In this document: one piece after another, positions 24,229 through 35,942 of the stretch
How the letters are laid out: each line of letters begins with the position of its first letter
Numbering within the stretch: the stretch's first letter is position 1
Origin: Microplitis mediator
Lineage: Eukaryota > Arthropoda > Insecta > Hymenoptera > Braconidae
Assembly: GCF_029852145.1 (NCBI RefSeq)
Contig: NC_079970.1
Coordinates: 1,426,001 to 1,490,000, forward strand
Length of the DNA: 64,000 nucleotides
Reading direction: 5' to 3'
The notes under the pieces: model-generated
What the model was told of the DNA's origin: nothing
Seen by the model: only the letters and a program-made list of their open reading frames with translations
The model's database searches: none
Made by a program: the position numbers and the translations under genes

Positions 24229-24345
24229 TGCAAATGGAGGAGGTTCTTCTCTAGAATATTTTCCTCCCCCTTCGTCTTTCTTTTCAAAAGAAACTCCCGT
24301 CCCGCCACGGCGTTTACAAATTTCCAAGTTCGAATTCTCCAGCGA
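24229..24345. repeat. Duplicated fragment of the RpL10Ab/Ebp2 promoter
   Basis: GTGCAAATGGAGGAG... through ACAAATTTCCAAGTTCGA(A/G)TTCTC matches 21103-21222 with scattered differences. It marks the start of the second copy of the promoter plus Ebp2 unit. The match stops at GCGACT, where inserted DNA begins. Confidence 0.75.
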
Positions 24346-25395
24346 CTAAATCAGACAGACTAAATAATGAACTCAAGGATTATCAAAATATATATTATTA
24401 TTTATTTAATCAACGTACAATATATTATTTATTTAAATATTCACTAGGTTTGATATAATTTCACTTGTCGTGTGAATGTATGTAGCTAGAGCTGTATCGA
24501 CCGAGTATGTATGTGTGTTGAGTTTCGCGCTAGTGTGTTTTTATTAAGGGGGGGGGGGGGTTTAAAATGATTTTTTTAAAATTTTTTTTCTTAATGAACA
24601 ATATATCGAGAATATTATGTACAAATTTTAAATCAATCCGAGTAAAACTAACGGAGTTACAGCGTTTCAAATGACCGGCCGTGATACCTGATTTTTAAAC
24701 CTGCCCCTACATACCCCTAGTAGAAATCAGCTGCAATTTTCTTTATTCTTCCGAATCCCTTTCTTCGGCTGTGTGTCTTTCAAAGGATGTTAACTGATGA
24801 CTCAATATAAGTATAAAAATTAATATTCTTTTATTGATAGTTTATTTCAAATTATCACGAATAAAAAACTTTAAATGGATTTTCCCGAAAACGTTATTTT
24901 TAAAGTCCGTGAACATCATAACTCAAAATGTACTGAACCAATCCTTTTGAAAATTTGAACATTACTTCTTCACACGAATCAACAGGTAACCACGAAGAGT
25001 TTTTTTTTGTTTTTCATTTTTTGCTATTTTTTAATAACAAATTAACCGCGATTTTTTGAGCTAAAATCGCGTTTTTCACTTCCAAGTGCTGCAAAAAATC
25101 GAAAAAAAAAAAAAAAAAAAACTCTTCGTGATTACCTCGAGAAATACATCAACTTTAAAATGCATATCAATTTTTTTTTTTCCGATGATCCGGTAACGAG
25201 TTATGATGTTCACCGCAAAACGACTTTTTTTCGAGGCGCCTCCGGAGATTCAACGTCACCGGCTTATTAATCAATATTTTTCGTTGAAAATTTTTTCTGA
25301 TATTCTTTAAAAGTTGCACAATAATATGTGATTAAGTTTAATGAAATTATATTATTCATCTCGCCGGGAAAAAATCACAAAAATATGCTTTTTTT

Positions 25396-25600
25396 ATGAT
25401 CCTGAAGTTAGCAGACAATTCAAAATTTTTGGATTTTTTTTTTGAACGATTAAATTCGAAGAAAAAAACAAATAAAAATATGCACATGTAGAAAATTTAA
25501 AAAACTACAGGTGCAATTTTTTCAAATATTTTTTTTTTTCTGGTTTATCGTCTAAAAAAAAATCCAAAAATTATTAGACGAATGCTAACTTCAGTATCAT
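25396..25600. mobile_element. MITE, CCTGAAGTTAGCAGAC family
   Basis: Ends ATGATCCTGAAGTTAGCAGA and ...GCTAACTTCAGTATCAT, with poly-T flanks on both sides. Nested in the TTAA element. Confidence 0.75.
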
Positions 25601-25606
25601 TTTTTT

Positions 25607-25812
25607 ATGATCCTGAAATTAGCAGACTGTTAAAAATTTTCGATTTTTTTTTTTCAGCGACTTCATTGACAAAAAAAATAAAAATAAAAATATGCACATG
25701 TAGAAAATTTAAGAAACTATAAGTGCAACTTTTTAAAATATTTTTTTATTTATAATTTATTGTTTAAAAAAAAATCCAAAAATTATTGGACCTCGGCTAA
25801 CTTCAGGATCAT
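25607..25812. mobile_element. MITE, CCTGAAGTTAGCAGAC family, adjacent copy
   Basis: Ends ATGATCCTGAAATTAGCAGA and ...GCTAACTTCAGGATCAT. It is separated from the preceding copy by six T residues, and T-runs flank it, so the two probably used neighbouring poly-T targets. Confidence 0.75.
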
Positions 25813-25996
25813 CATTTTTTTTTCGCCTTTAAACCCCCCCCCCCCCCCCCAACCCCAATCCTTAAGTGTGTTATTAGCTCCGGACGGTAGGGCGGCGTCT
25901 TGGTAGCTTTCGTTGATGAACTCGGCAGTAGAGGCGTGAGCGAGGCTACGAGTCCGCCACATTTTTACCGAGCAAAATAAATAAATGACTTTGCTC

Positions 25997-26246
25997 CAGT
26001 GCTGCCAAAACGTGGGATATTTCTACCCCTTCCAGAGCGCCTCGCGCGCGGTGCACACACGCAACTTTGTCTATCGGTGTGTCGGGAAACCGAATGAAGC
26101 CGAGAGAAACCGAGCGCAGTAGACAAGCGGAGGAGAAATGTTACTCCCACCATGCGTCATTTCGTACCCGCTCAGAGTTGCGTGGTCAAATCCGCACTCG
26201 AATTTCATTATTTTTTTTTTTAATTATTTTTTAACGCAATTAATTT
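25997..26246 (+). repeat. Left terminal inverted repeat of the 39-bp-array element
   Basis: About 250 bp, complementary to 30155-30404. It is GC-rich at its outer part (GAGCGCCTCGCGCGCGGTGC, ACCGAATGAAGCCGAGAG) and AT-rich inside (TTTTTTAACGCAATTAATTT). Differences from the right arm include AAAACG/AGAACG and GTGGTCAAA/GTGTTCAAA. Confidence 0.9.
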
Positions 26247-26382
26247 TTAAATATTTTTCTGTACAAATATTTTAAATAATTAATAATGAAAAATTTTTTG
26301 ACAAACTTCAATGGCTGTAAAAGTTCTATGGGATATCGGATATAAATACCATACATATTTTTTCTTCTGAATATATAGTACA

Positions 26383-26517
26383 CAGCAACAAGTTTTTGTT
26401 TTATATCAATTTTCTATGGGTTTGCTATCGATTTTCTATCACAGCAACAAGTTTATGTTTTATATCAATTTTCTATGGGTTTTATATCGATTTTCTATGA
26501 CAGCATCAAGTTTATGT
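26383..26517. repeat. Two-and-a-bit ~59-bp linker repeats before the array
   Basis: ACAGCAACAAGTTTxTGTTT followed by ATATCAATTTTCTATGGGTT is present twice, then a partial third copy (ACAGCATCAAGTTTATG) runs straight into the first 39-bp unit. The array does not share this period. Confidence 0.7.
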
Positions 26518-29500
26518 AATACCATACAAATTATATATAAAATTTATACCCATAGTAATACCATACAAATTATATATAAAATTTATACCCATAGTAATAC
26601 CATACAAATTATATATAAAATTTATACCCATAGTAATACCATACAAATTATATATAAAATTTATACCCATAGTAATACCATACAAATTATATATAAAATT
26701 TATACCCATAGTAATACCATACAAATTATATATAAAATTTATACCCATAGTAATACCATACAAATTATATATAAAATTTATACCCATAGTAATACCATAC
26801 AAATTATATATAAAATTTATACCCATAGTAATACCATACAAATTATATATAAAATTTATACCCATAGTAATACCATACAAATTATATATAAAATTTATAC
26901 CCATAGTAATACCATACAAATTATATATAAAATTTATACCCATAGTAATACCATACAAATTATATATAAAATTTATACCCATAGTAATACCATACAAATT
27001 ATATATAAAATTTATACCCATAGTAATACCATACAAATTATATATAAAATTTATACCCATAGTAATACCATACAAATTATATATAAAATTTATACCCATA
27101 GTAATACCATACAAATTATATATAAAATTTATACCCATAGTAATACCATACAAATTATATATAAAATTTATACCCATAGTAATACCATACAAATTATATA
27201 TAAAATTTATACCCATAGTAATACCATACAAATTATATATAAAATTTATACCCATAGTAATACCATACAAATTATATATAAAATTTATACCCATAGTAAT
27301 ACCATACAAATTATATATAAAATTTATACCCATAGTAATACCATACAAATTATATATAAAATTTATACCCATAGTAATACCATACAAATTATATATAAAA
27401 TTTATACCCATAGTAATACCATACAAATTATATATAAAATTTATACCCATAGTAATACCATACAAATTATATATAAAATTTATACCCATAGTAATACCAT
27501 ACAAATTATATATAAAATTTATACCCATAGTAATACCATACAAATTATATATAAAATTTATACCCATAGTAATACCATACAAATTATATATAAAATTTAT
27601 ACCCATAGTAATACCATACAAATTATATATAAAATTTATACCCATAGTAATACCATACAAATTATATATAAAATTTATACCCATAGTAATACCATACAAA
27701 TTATATATAAAATTTATACCCATAGTAATACCATACAAATTATATATAAAATTTATACCCATAGTAATACCATACAAATTATATATAAAATTTATACCCA
27801 TAGTAATACCATACAAATTATATATAAAATTTATACCCATAGTAATACCATACAAATTATATATAAAATTTATACCCATAGTAATACCATACAAATTATA
27901 TATAAAATTTATACCCATAGTAATACCATACAAATTATATATAAAATTTATACCCATAGTAATACCATACAAATTATATATAAAATTTATACCCATAGTA
28001 ATACCATACAAATTATATATAAAATTTATACCCATAGTAATACCATACAAATTATATATAAAATTTATACCCATAGTAATACCATACAAATTATATATAA
28101 AATTTATACCCATAGTAATACCATACAAATTATATATAAAATTTATACCCATAGTAATACCATACAAATTATATATAAAATTTATACCCATAGTAATACC
28201 ATACAAATTATATATAAAATTTATACCCATAGTAATACCATACAAATTATATATAAAATTTATACCCATAGTAATACCATACAAATTATATATAAAATTT
28301 ATACCCATAGTAATACCATACAAATTATATATAAAATTTATACCCATAGTAATACCATACAAATTATATATAAAATTTATACCCATAGTAATACCATACA
28401 AATTATATATAAAATTTATACCCATAGTAATACCATACAAATTATATATAAAATTTATACCCATAGTAATACCATACAAATTATATATAAAATTTATACC
28501 CATAGTAATACCATACAAATTATATATAAAATTTATACCCATAGTAATACCATACAAATTATATATAAAATTTATACCCATAGTAATACCATACAAATTA
28601 TATATAAAATTTATACCCATAGTAATACCATACAAATTATATATAAAATTTATACCCATAGTAATACCATACAAATTATATATAAAATTTATACCCATAG
28701 TAATACCATACAAATTATATATAAAATTTATACCCATAGTAATACCATACAAATTATATATAAAATTTATACCCATAGTAATACCATACAAATTATATAT
28801 AAAATTTATACCCATAGTAATACCATACAAATTATATATAAAATTTATACCCATAGTAATACCATACAAATTATATATAAAATTTATACCCATAGTAATA
28901 CCATACAAATTATATATAAAATTTATACCCATAGTAATACCATACAAATTATATATAAAATTTATACCCATAGTAATACCATACAAATTATATATAAAAT
29001 TTATACCCATAGTAATACCATACAAATTATATATAAAATTTATACCCATAGTAATACCATACAAATTATATATAAAATTTATACCCATAGTAATACCATA
29101 CAAATTATATATAAAATTTATACCCATAGTAATACCATACAAATTATATATAAAATTTATACCCATAGTAATACCATACAAATTATATATAAAATTTATA
29201 CCCATAGTAATACCATACAAATTATATATAAAATTTATACCCATAGTAATACCATACAAATTATATATAAAATTTATACCCATAGTAATACCATACAAAT
29301 TATATATAAAATTTATACCCATAGTAATACCATACAAATTATATATAAAATTTATACCCATAGTAATACCATACAAATTATATATAAAATTTATACCCAT
29401 AGTAATACCATACAAATTATATATAAAATTTATACCCATAGTAATACCATACAAATTATATATAAAATTTATACCCATAGTAATACCATACAAATTATAT

Positions 29501-30160
29501 ATAAAATTTATACCCATAGTAATACCATACAAATTATATATAAAATTTATACCCATAGTAATACCATACAAATTATATATAAAATTTATACCCATAGTAA
29601 TACCATACAAATTATATATAAAATTTATACCCATAGTAATACCATACAAATTATATATAAAATTTATACCCATAGTAATACCATACAAATTATATATAAA
29701 ATTTATACCCATAGTAATACCATACAAATTATATATAAAATTTATACCCATAGTAATACCATACAAATTATATATAAAATTTATACCCATAGTAATACCA
29801 TACAAATTATATATAAAATTTATACCCATAGTAATACCATACAAATTATATATAAAATTTATACCCATAGTAATACCATACAAATTATATATAAAATTTA
29901 TACCCATAGTAATACCATACAAATTATATATAAAATTTATACCCATAGTAATACCATACAAATTATATATAAAATTTATACCCATAGTAATACCATACAA
30001 ATTATATATAAAATTTATACCCATAGTAATACCATACAAATTATATATAAAATTTATACCCATAGTAATACCATACAAATTATATATAAAATTTATACCC
30101 ATAGTAATACCATACAAATTATATATAAAATTTATACCCATAGTAATACCATACAAATTA
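26518..30160. repeat. 39-bp satellite array, 93 full copies plus a partial
   Basis: The unit starts AATACCATACAAATTATATA and ends TAAAATTTATACCCATAGT. Positions 26518-30144 are exactly 93 x 39 bp, followed by a 16-base partial unit that merges with the right inverted repeat. I saw no variant unit; the translated 13-residue period is unbroken. Because 39 is divisible by 3 and the unit lacks stops in some frames, both strands show open frames of more than 1200 codons that are not genes. Confidence 0.95.
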
Positions 30161-30404
30161 ATTGCGTTAAAAAATAATTAAAAAAAAAAAAAATGAAATT
30201 CGAGTGCGGATTTGAACACGCAACTCTGAGCGGGTACGAAATGACGCATGGTGGGAGTAACATTTCTCCTCCGCTTGTCTACACCGCTCGGTTTCTCTCG
30301 GCTTCATTCGGTTTCCCGACACACCGATAGACAAAGTTGCGTGTGTGCACCGCGCGCGAGGCGCTCTGGAAGGGGTAGAAATATCCCACGTTCTGGCAGC
30401 ACTG
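30155..30404 (-). repeat. Right terminal inverted repeat of the 39-bp-array element
   Basis: The complement of 25997-26246. Its inner edge AAATTAATTGCGTTAAAAAA is fused to the partial last array unit. Its outer edge lies 87 bp before the Ebp2 copy 2 start codon. Confidence 0.9.
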
Positions 30405-30491
30405 CTTTGCTCTGAAACGTGAATTTGATTGATCGAGTACTTGGTGATATTGTATATTAATTTATATAAATTTAATTAAAATAAAATAAAA

Positions 30492-32252
30492 ATGAAGAGA
30501 AAGTCAAGTCACATTGAAGAAGAAGAAGAAGAATTCGATTCTGAAATTGATTCCGAGGAAGAGGTAAAAAGACTTGATAATTTATTTTTTTTTAAAAGAT
30601 TCATTTAATTTCTAACCTTAATTATTGTCACGTGTTTTGCAGCTACAGGATGCATTCGCTAAAGGATTAATAAAACCAGGCCTAAACAAAGTCATCGAAA
30701 AGGAAACTAGAAAAAGAAATAATGACCCCGTAAGTTTTTAAAAATTTTTTAAATAAAAATCGATATGAGTAAATGATCCTGAAGTTAGCAGACATTTAAA
30801 AATTTTTGAATTTTCGTTTTTCAATAAATCAACTGCAAAAAAATACTATAAAAATATGCACATGTAGAAAATTTAAAAAACTACAGGTGCAATTTTTTCA
30901 AATATTTTTTTTAAATTTTTTATCATCTAAAAAAAAATTCAAAAATTATTAGACGTCTGCTAACTTCAGTATCATTATGAGTAAATGTAGCAGACATCAG
31001 ACAAATTTCAAATTACAAATAAATGAATTGAAGATTTTTAATTTTAATATAAAAAAAATGCACATACTCATTTTTAAATTCTACTAATGTGCATTTTTTG
31101 AATTTTAGTCAATTTTCATTTAATTCACTTATTTCAAAATCTTTTCGATTTACAATTGTCTGCTACATTCAAACTCACGAGCGCGAATTTACCAGACGAC
31201 AGGCAAATTTAAAATTATTAATTAATAGAGTAAGTAATTAATAAAATAAAATTTTGAAAAAATGCACTTATTAATTTGAAATTTTTTTAAATGCACATTT
31301 TTTCAAAATTTTATTTTATTAATTACTTACTCTATTTATTAATAATTTAAAATTTGTCTGATGTCTGCTACATTCACACTCATTTCAAACTCATAAATTT
31401 ATTGGTAATTATTTTTATCAATGTGATGATTAATTTCAGGAATTAATGAAGCAGATATTGAAAGAAATAAAATTAGATTTACCATGGATAGAAACGCTGG
31501 ATGTCGTGAATGCGCCGGCGCCATTGGCACCAGAATTAGCCTTACAAATGCACGAGCAAGAAGAGCGACGTGCTAAGCAACTGCAGGGAAACAGAAAATT
31601 GCAGCAGCTGAAGCCAACTGAAGACCCGGTTATCAACGACTTCAAAAGAGAGACGATGTTCCATCGACAGGCTCAGGCTGCCGTCATGTTCGCTATACCC
31701 AGGCTCAAAAAAATGGGAATCCCTACAGTGAGACCCGAAGACTATTACGCGGAAATGGCCAAAGCTGACGAACACATGCAGAAAATCCGGCAGAGCCTGC
31801 AGATCAAGGAGCAGGCGGTCGCGCGCTCGGAAAAAGTCCGACAGCTGAGACAGCAACGGAAAGTCGGCAAGCAAATGCAGATAGAAGCGACTCTTAAAAA
31901 ACACGCGGAAAAGAAACAAATGCTCGATGAAGTCAAGAAATTCCGTAAGGGAGTTCGTAAGGACTTGGATTTCCTTGATGAAAAAAAAAAAAATGCAAGG
32001 TCGAACAAGAGCAGCGCAGAAAAAAGGATCGACTTAAAAAAAAATTTAAAGAACAAGAAGTTTGGCTTCGGGGGAAAAAAACGCGGGAGTAAAATAAACA
32101 CTCGCGAAAGTTCTGCGGATATGTCCGATTACCGGAGACCGCGGAAAGAAGCGAAAAGTTTTAAGGGGAGGAACAAAGGTCAAGGTAATAAAAGTAAAAC
32201 TCCGAGGCCTGGTAAAAATCGGAGGGTGCAGATGAAGAATAAAAAAAAATAA
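30492..32252 (+). CDS. Ebp2: rRNA-processing protein EBP2 (EBNA1BP2 family), intact copy 2
   Basis: EBP2 is a nucleolar 60S assembly factor needed for 27S pre-rRNA processing. Three exons, 30492-30563, 30643-30729 and 31440-32252, join in frame to 323 aa, close to the human length of about 306. The acidic start (KRKSSHIEEEEEEFDSEIDS) leads into the conserved EBP2 core: LPWIETLDVV, EDPVINDFKRETMFHRQAQA, IPTVRPEDYYAEMAK, KFRKGVRKDLDF. The C-terminal third is coiled and strongly basic (FGFGGKKRGSK, SFKGRNKGQGNKSKTPRPGK), as expected for a nucleolar RNA-binding tail. AATAAA signals lie at 32274-32283. Intron 2 carries MITEs. Only about 79 bp of the ancestral promoter remain joined to this gene; the rest is 4.4 kb or more away beyond transposon insertions, so its expression may depend on a new promoter. 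Confidence 0.93.
30773..30975. mobile_element. MITE, CCTGAAGTTAGCAGAC family, 9-bp target duplication
   Basis: Ends ATGATCCTGAAGTTAGCAGA and ...GCTAACTTCAGTATCAT, flanked by TATGAGTAA on both sides (30764-30772 and 30976-30984). It is inserted into the same second-family MITE as the copy 1 insertion, but at a different base, so the two events are independent. Confidence 0.8.
30976..31385. mobile_element. Second-family MITE pair in Ebp2-2 intron 2
   Basis: One element runs from AAATGTAGCAGACATCAGAC to TTGTCTGCTACATTCA (about 31158-31173). A second, degenerate one follows, from GAATTTACCAGACGACAGGC to TGTCTGCTACATTCACACTC. Confidence 0.55.
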
Positions 32253-32452
32253 TTTAATGTATTTATAATTTTAAATAAATAAAGTTTTTTATTATTATTA
32301 AATAATTGTTAATTAAAATTTTTTTAAATAGTCGCCAAAATTAATTAATAAAAAAATTTTAATTGGAGTGCTTCGCATCATGAGTCGTGCAAAAATATGT
32401 ATCTCAAAGCTAGTGCTGGTATTCAATCAAAGTAATAAAATAAATTACTTGT

Positions 32453-32577
32453 GGGGTAAGAGCACCAGTACCCAGCCCCTAACCAGCAGTCAGCCGGTCA
32501 TGTACTTTAACATTGGTGCAAAATATATGTATATATAATTTAACATCAAGATGCTGGGTACTGGTACTCTTACCTTA
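32453..32577. repeat. Short inverted repeat (~25-bp arms), possible MITE
   Basis: GGGTAAGAGCACCAGTACCC and AGC at the left pair with GCTGGGTACTGGTACTCTTA at the right, enclosing about 70 bp. It lies 3' of Ebp2 copy 2. Confidence 0.6.
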
Positions 32578-32849
32578 TCATTAAAATTCCCAGATTATAA
32601 TGAAAAAATTCAGACGGGATTATTAGGTCAAATAAATGATTTAAATACAAGTCTACTTTCATATATTTTTACAACTTCCTGTTTAATGAAAAATTACAAA
32701 GTTTATACTTTACATCGATTAAAGACTCTAATGAAAACTTTTTGAACCTATTTAATAAAAATTTGTTTGGAAAATATTAAATTTTATGAAGAAAAATCTT
32801 GCTGCGATGAATAAATGGATTGCTATCTAGTGATGCAAAGACCATCTAG

Positions 32850-33090
32850 CCCATACAGGAAAATACGACGGGGCCAGATATGGGCCACGCTTGGCGCAAT
32901 GCTGTCGATCTCGGACCCATGCTTGTAAACCCGCTTTGGCCCAGCTTTGGCAAAAGTCTGGGATGATAACAGCCTGCCAGGCTTGGTTGTTACCATTGGC
33001 CCAGGCATCATTGCCAAGGCTGGCCCATGCATGGTGGCCAGATCTGAGCCATGCTTGTTTGCCAGACTTGGCCCATGCATCGACAAAACA
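32850..33090. repeat. Degenerate ~30-33-bp repeats with GGCCCATGC/CTTGGC words
   Basis: TGGGCCACGCTTGGC, GGCCCAGCTTTGGC, GGCCCAGGCATCATTGCC, TGGCCCATGCATGGTGGCC and TTGGCCCATGCATCG follow one another. Open frames exist on both strands but only because of the repeats. Confidence 0.6.
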
Positions 33091-33162
33091 AATAAATTTA
33101 ATTTAAAAAAAATTTTATTATTATTATCCTAATAGAGTTTGTGTGATTATTAACGTTTAAAC

Positions 33163-33585
33163 TATTTTTTTTTTTTTTTTTAAAGTTTATTTATTTAATT
33201 TGACAAGTCATACATAATAGGTTTAAATAAACGAAATAACATAAAACCTTAATTTCTATATATTATTGTATTATTCTTTGAGATTAACTGGCTGTTGTTG
33301 GCAGCGTCTCGGATCTCCTCCATCTCTGTAATTTTGATTTACTGTTTTGTTTTTGTTCTGTGGCTTAATAGACTGCGTGAAAAAATTACTGTCTAAACTG
33401 GGTCTGATTAATTTTATTACTATGTGGAAAAACTTATTTTTAAAAAAATAACGCTTAAACTATTTAAGTGAGGTAAATGACGTGAATAATCTCGGTGAAA
33501 ATTCTGCTGGGCTCTGGGCGCGAACTGCCGTCCTTCTGATCGCTAGCTTTGAACGGTAGCTACTGGACGAACCTACTAATGTTGA
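33163..33585 (-). repeat. Possible tRNA-derived SINE-like sequence
   Basis: Read on the minus strand, GTAGCTACCGTTCAAAGCTA (A-box-like) is followed about 35 bases later by GGCAGTTCGCGCCC (B-box-like), and a run of A residues closes the unit at 33182-33163. The boxes deviate from consensus and I did not find a second copy, so this is a weak call. Confidence 0.25.
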
Positions 33586-33589
33586 ACTG

Positions 33590-35906
33590 AAACTTTAATA
33601 TGTCAAGCAATAATCATCCATCATATAAAGAAAAATTTCGATTCATCAATTAATTAATTACCAAAAAATAAGATCTAAAATGGATAAGGAGAAAAAAATA
33701 TATATATTCGACAATAAATATGTTTTTTAATAGACATACATCTCGTACGAGGTTACACGATATTTTAAATACATGCCATTTAACTGTCCAGCAATCAAAC
33801 ACATTGTATTTTATCATTAATCATTAATTATTATTATTAATTTATCATTCTCGATAACTATTGCACAATCTGGTAATCGTTTCTCGAAGCGATTCTCAAA
33901 AAATCAGCCTAAAATACTCACAATATTTCCATCAAAACTCTTCAATTTATGATGTACTTGCAATCATTTATTTATTATTATGTTGCATTGTTAATTATAT
34001 CAACCGGCTCACTTTTTAATTATTACATCAATATTATAATTATAATTATTATTATTCATCAGATTTTTGACGATTATCAAAAGTTACGGGTGCTTTGCTC
34101 TAATCATGACTTTTTACCCTGGGCACCCGGTAGTTTAATTCAATCAATCATCATTATTAATATTATTTTTGTTAATATTTTTTACAAATTCATCAGCATT
34201 CATGCTCCTTTCGCAGAGCTATTTCTTTTAAACGAATATAAATTAACAATTAAAAAATAAAAAAACGAAAAATAAAAAATTTATTCTCCTCGCGGTAAAA
34301 CTCCGCGGGACGTCAGTAACTTTCTCAATAATAAATATTATTTTATAATTTTAAACATTTTGTACAATTATTCCAATGGAAGATAAATAATAATCACTTA
34401 GCAATAAATACTTTAATTATATAATTTCATACATATATTAGAGTCATATATTTTTACCTCAAGTCTAATCAGCCGCGTACGCGAGGTTCCATTTAAATGT
34501 TTTAGATTTTTTTTAAATATTGTAACTACTCGGTAACAATAGACCCAATTATTTTATGTATATGTTATATATATATTTATATATGTATATTAGTTGGTGG
34601 CCAGCACCAAACACACGCGCACGTATACTAGTTATCACTTGAACGTCATAATCAAATAATTAAATTATGAGACACTGATACATTTTTTTTATGATTTTTC
34701 ATTTTTTTTATCATCCATTCATCTATAATACAGTTATATTTATCACTACATATACATATCAGAGATAATCTTCGTTTAATGCTTTAATTTTCATATTTAT
34801 TTATCAACATTAATTCAAATGTCATTTTTTTTTCCACTTTAATTTTAAAATAAATTCAGACCTCAGAACATGGAAGTTTTTGTTACTTTACTTTTTAAAT
34901 AAAATATATATGATCAACATATTTAATCACAAATAAAATATACATTAATAAAGAAAGTGATTAAATATTCTTTGGTTATAAAATAATTGTACGTTAAAAG
35001 TACGGCGCGATAATTAGTTTGTAATTAATAATAAATTTACTTTGCGCGTTAGTTTAAAAATAATATATTTATATTTATATATATGTAAACTAAAAAAAAT
35101 AATATATTTTTGAATTAGTGCATAAACCTCACAGAGACCGGCTCTGCGATATATCACTTGGCTCATTCGCAACAGATTCATTATTTTTTTTATAATTAAT
35201 TTTCATATATTTATAGAGATTACACAGACGCGGACGATATGGCGGATCTTTTTAATTAAATACAAACAATAATTTAAATAAACATTTTTTTTTTGTATAT
35301 ATATATATATATTATATATTTTTGCTTATCCTTTGGTCTACCGGTCAAACGATTTTCGTAAAGCATTAAAATAAAAAAATAACTCGGATAGACTTTGGAG
35401 TACGGACATGAAATCCCGGAAAAAGGTTCATTGATAAATTATAAAGCTGACAGTGAGATCGATAGCGAAGATCCTGGAGCTTTCAGTAGATTTATCTCGT
35501 ACTTGAAAGCATTTTTTTTTTTTTTTCATACACATACTTATTGTTTTTGTATAGATGTATTTATTTATTTGTTTATTTATTTATATATATACTTGTTAAC
35601 ATATACGTCTTTCAGCTGATATGTCGTTTGTAATAATATGCGGCGACTGAACGAGATATTTAACATTTCAAAACGACTTTCTGTTGATCCGTTTAAATTT
35701 AATATCCGCTCAACAATTATAATATTTATTTGGATAAACACTTTCTTCCGATGCTTTTGGTCATGCCCAACAGGTACAAGTTGAGATTCATTCTCCAGTA
35801 TACTGTATTTTTTTCTTTACGAGTCTAGTTCATACATGAGCAGAGTTTTTTTTTTTTAAATCTGATCCTCTGGATTGGTGATACAAAATCACACGTTAAT
35901 ATTAAG

Positions 35907-35942
<36 letters not shown>

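Larger units (their letters stand above)
24544..25865. mobile_element. TTAA-flanked element with G/C-tract ends
   Basis: TTAA (24544-24547) is followed by a run of 13 G and TTTAAA. The other end has TTTAAA, a long C run, AACCCCAATCC and TTAA (25862-25865). TTAA targets are typical of piggyBac-like and related elements. It carries two nested CCTGAAGTTAGCAGAC MITEs near its right end and no transposase that I can read. Confidence 0.5.
24346..25945. other. Insertion of unknown type splitting the promoter copy
   Basis: Compared with 21222-21245, about 1.6 kb is inserted before CCGCCACATTTTTACCGAGC resumes. The flanking parts (24346-24543 and 25866-25945) resemble no gene. Removing the inner TTAA element (24548-25865) rejoins GTGTGTTTTTATTAA to GTGTGTTATTAGC. 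Confidence 0.45.
25997..30404. mobile_element. hAT-like non-autonomous element: long TIRs around a 39-bp satellite array
   Basis: The element begins CAGTGCTGCCAAAACGTGGG and ends with the near-exact complement ...CCCACGTTCTGGCAGCACTG. It is flanked by an 8-bp direct repeat CTTTGCTC (25989-25996 and 30405-30412). CAGTG-type ends and an 8-bp target duplication are hAT features. The terminal inverted repeats are about 250 bp each, unusually long, with only a handful of mismatches. Between them lie a 270-bp unique and semi-repeated linker (26247-26517) and the array (26518-30160). No transposase frame exists, so mobility would need a helper in trans. The 5' end of Ebp2 copy 1 (21276-21292) shows the same site without the element. 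Confidence 0.85.

Noticed and set aside
26518..30160. CRISPR-like regular repeats
   Set aside because: There are no spacers: the units are directly adjacent and identical. The context is a eukaryotic transposon.
26416..30177. Open frames of 1253 codons (plus) and 1214 codons (minus)
   Set aside because: Both are produced by the 39-bp tandem array, whose length is a multiple of three and which lacks stops in these frames. The same 13 residues repeat endlessly, and opposite-strand frames are equally open.
32823..33106. Open frames on both strands with MHGP/HACLP motifs
   Set aside because: They follow a degenerate minisatellite of GGCCCATGC words; both strands are open for that reason.
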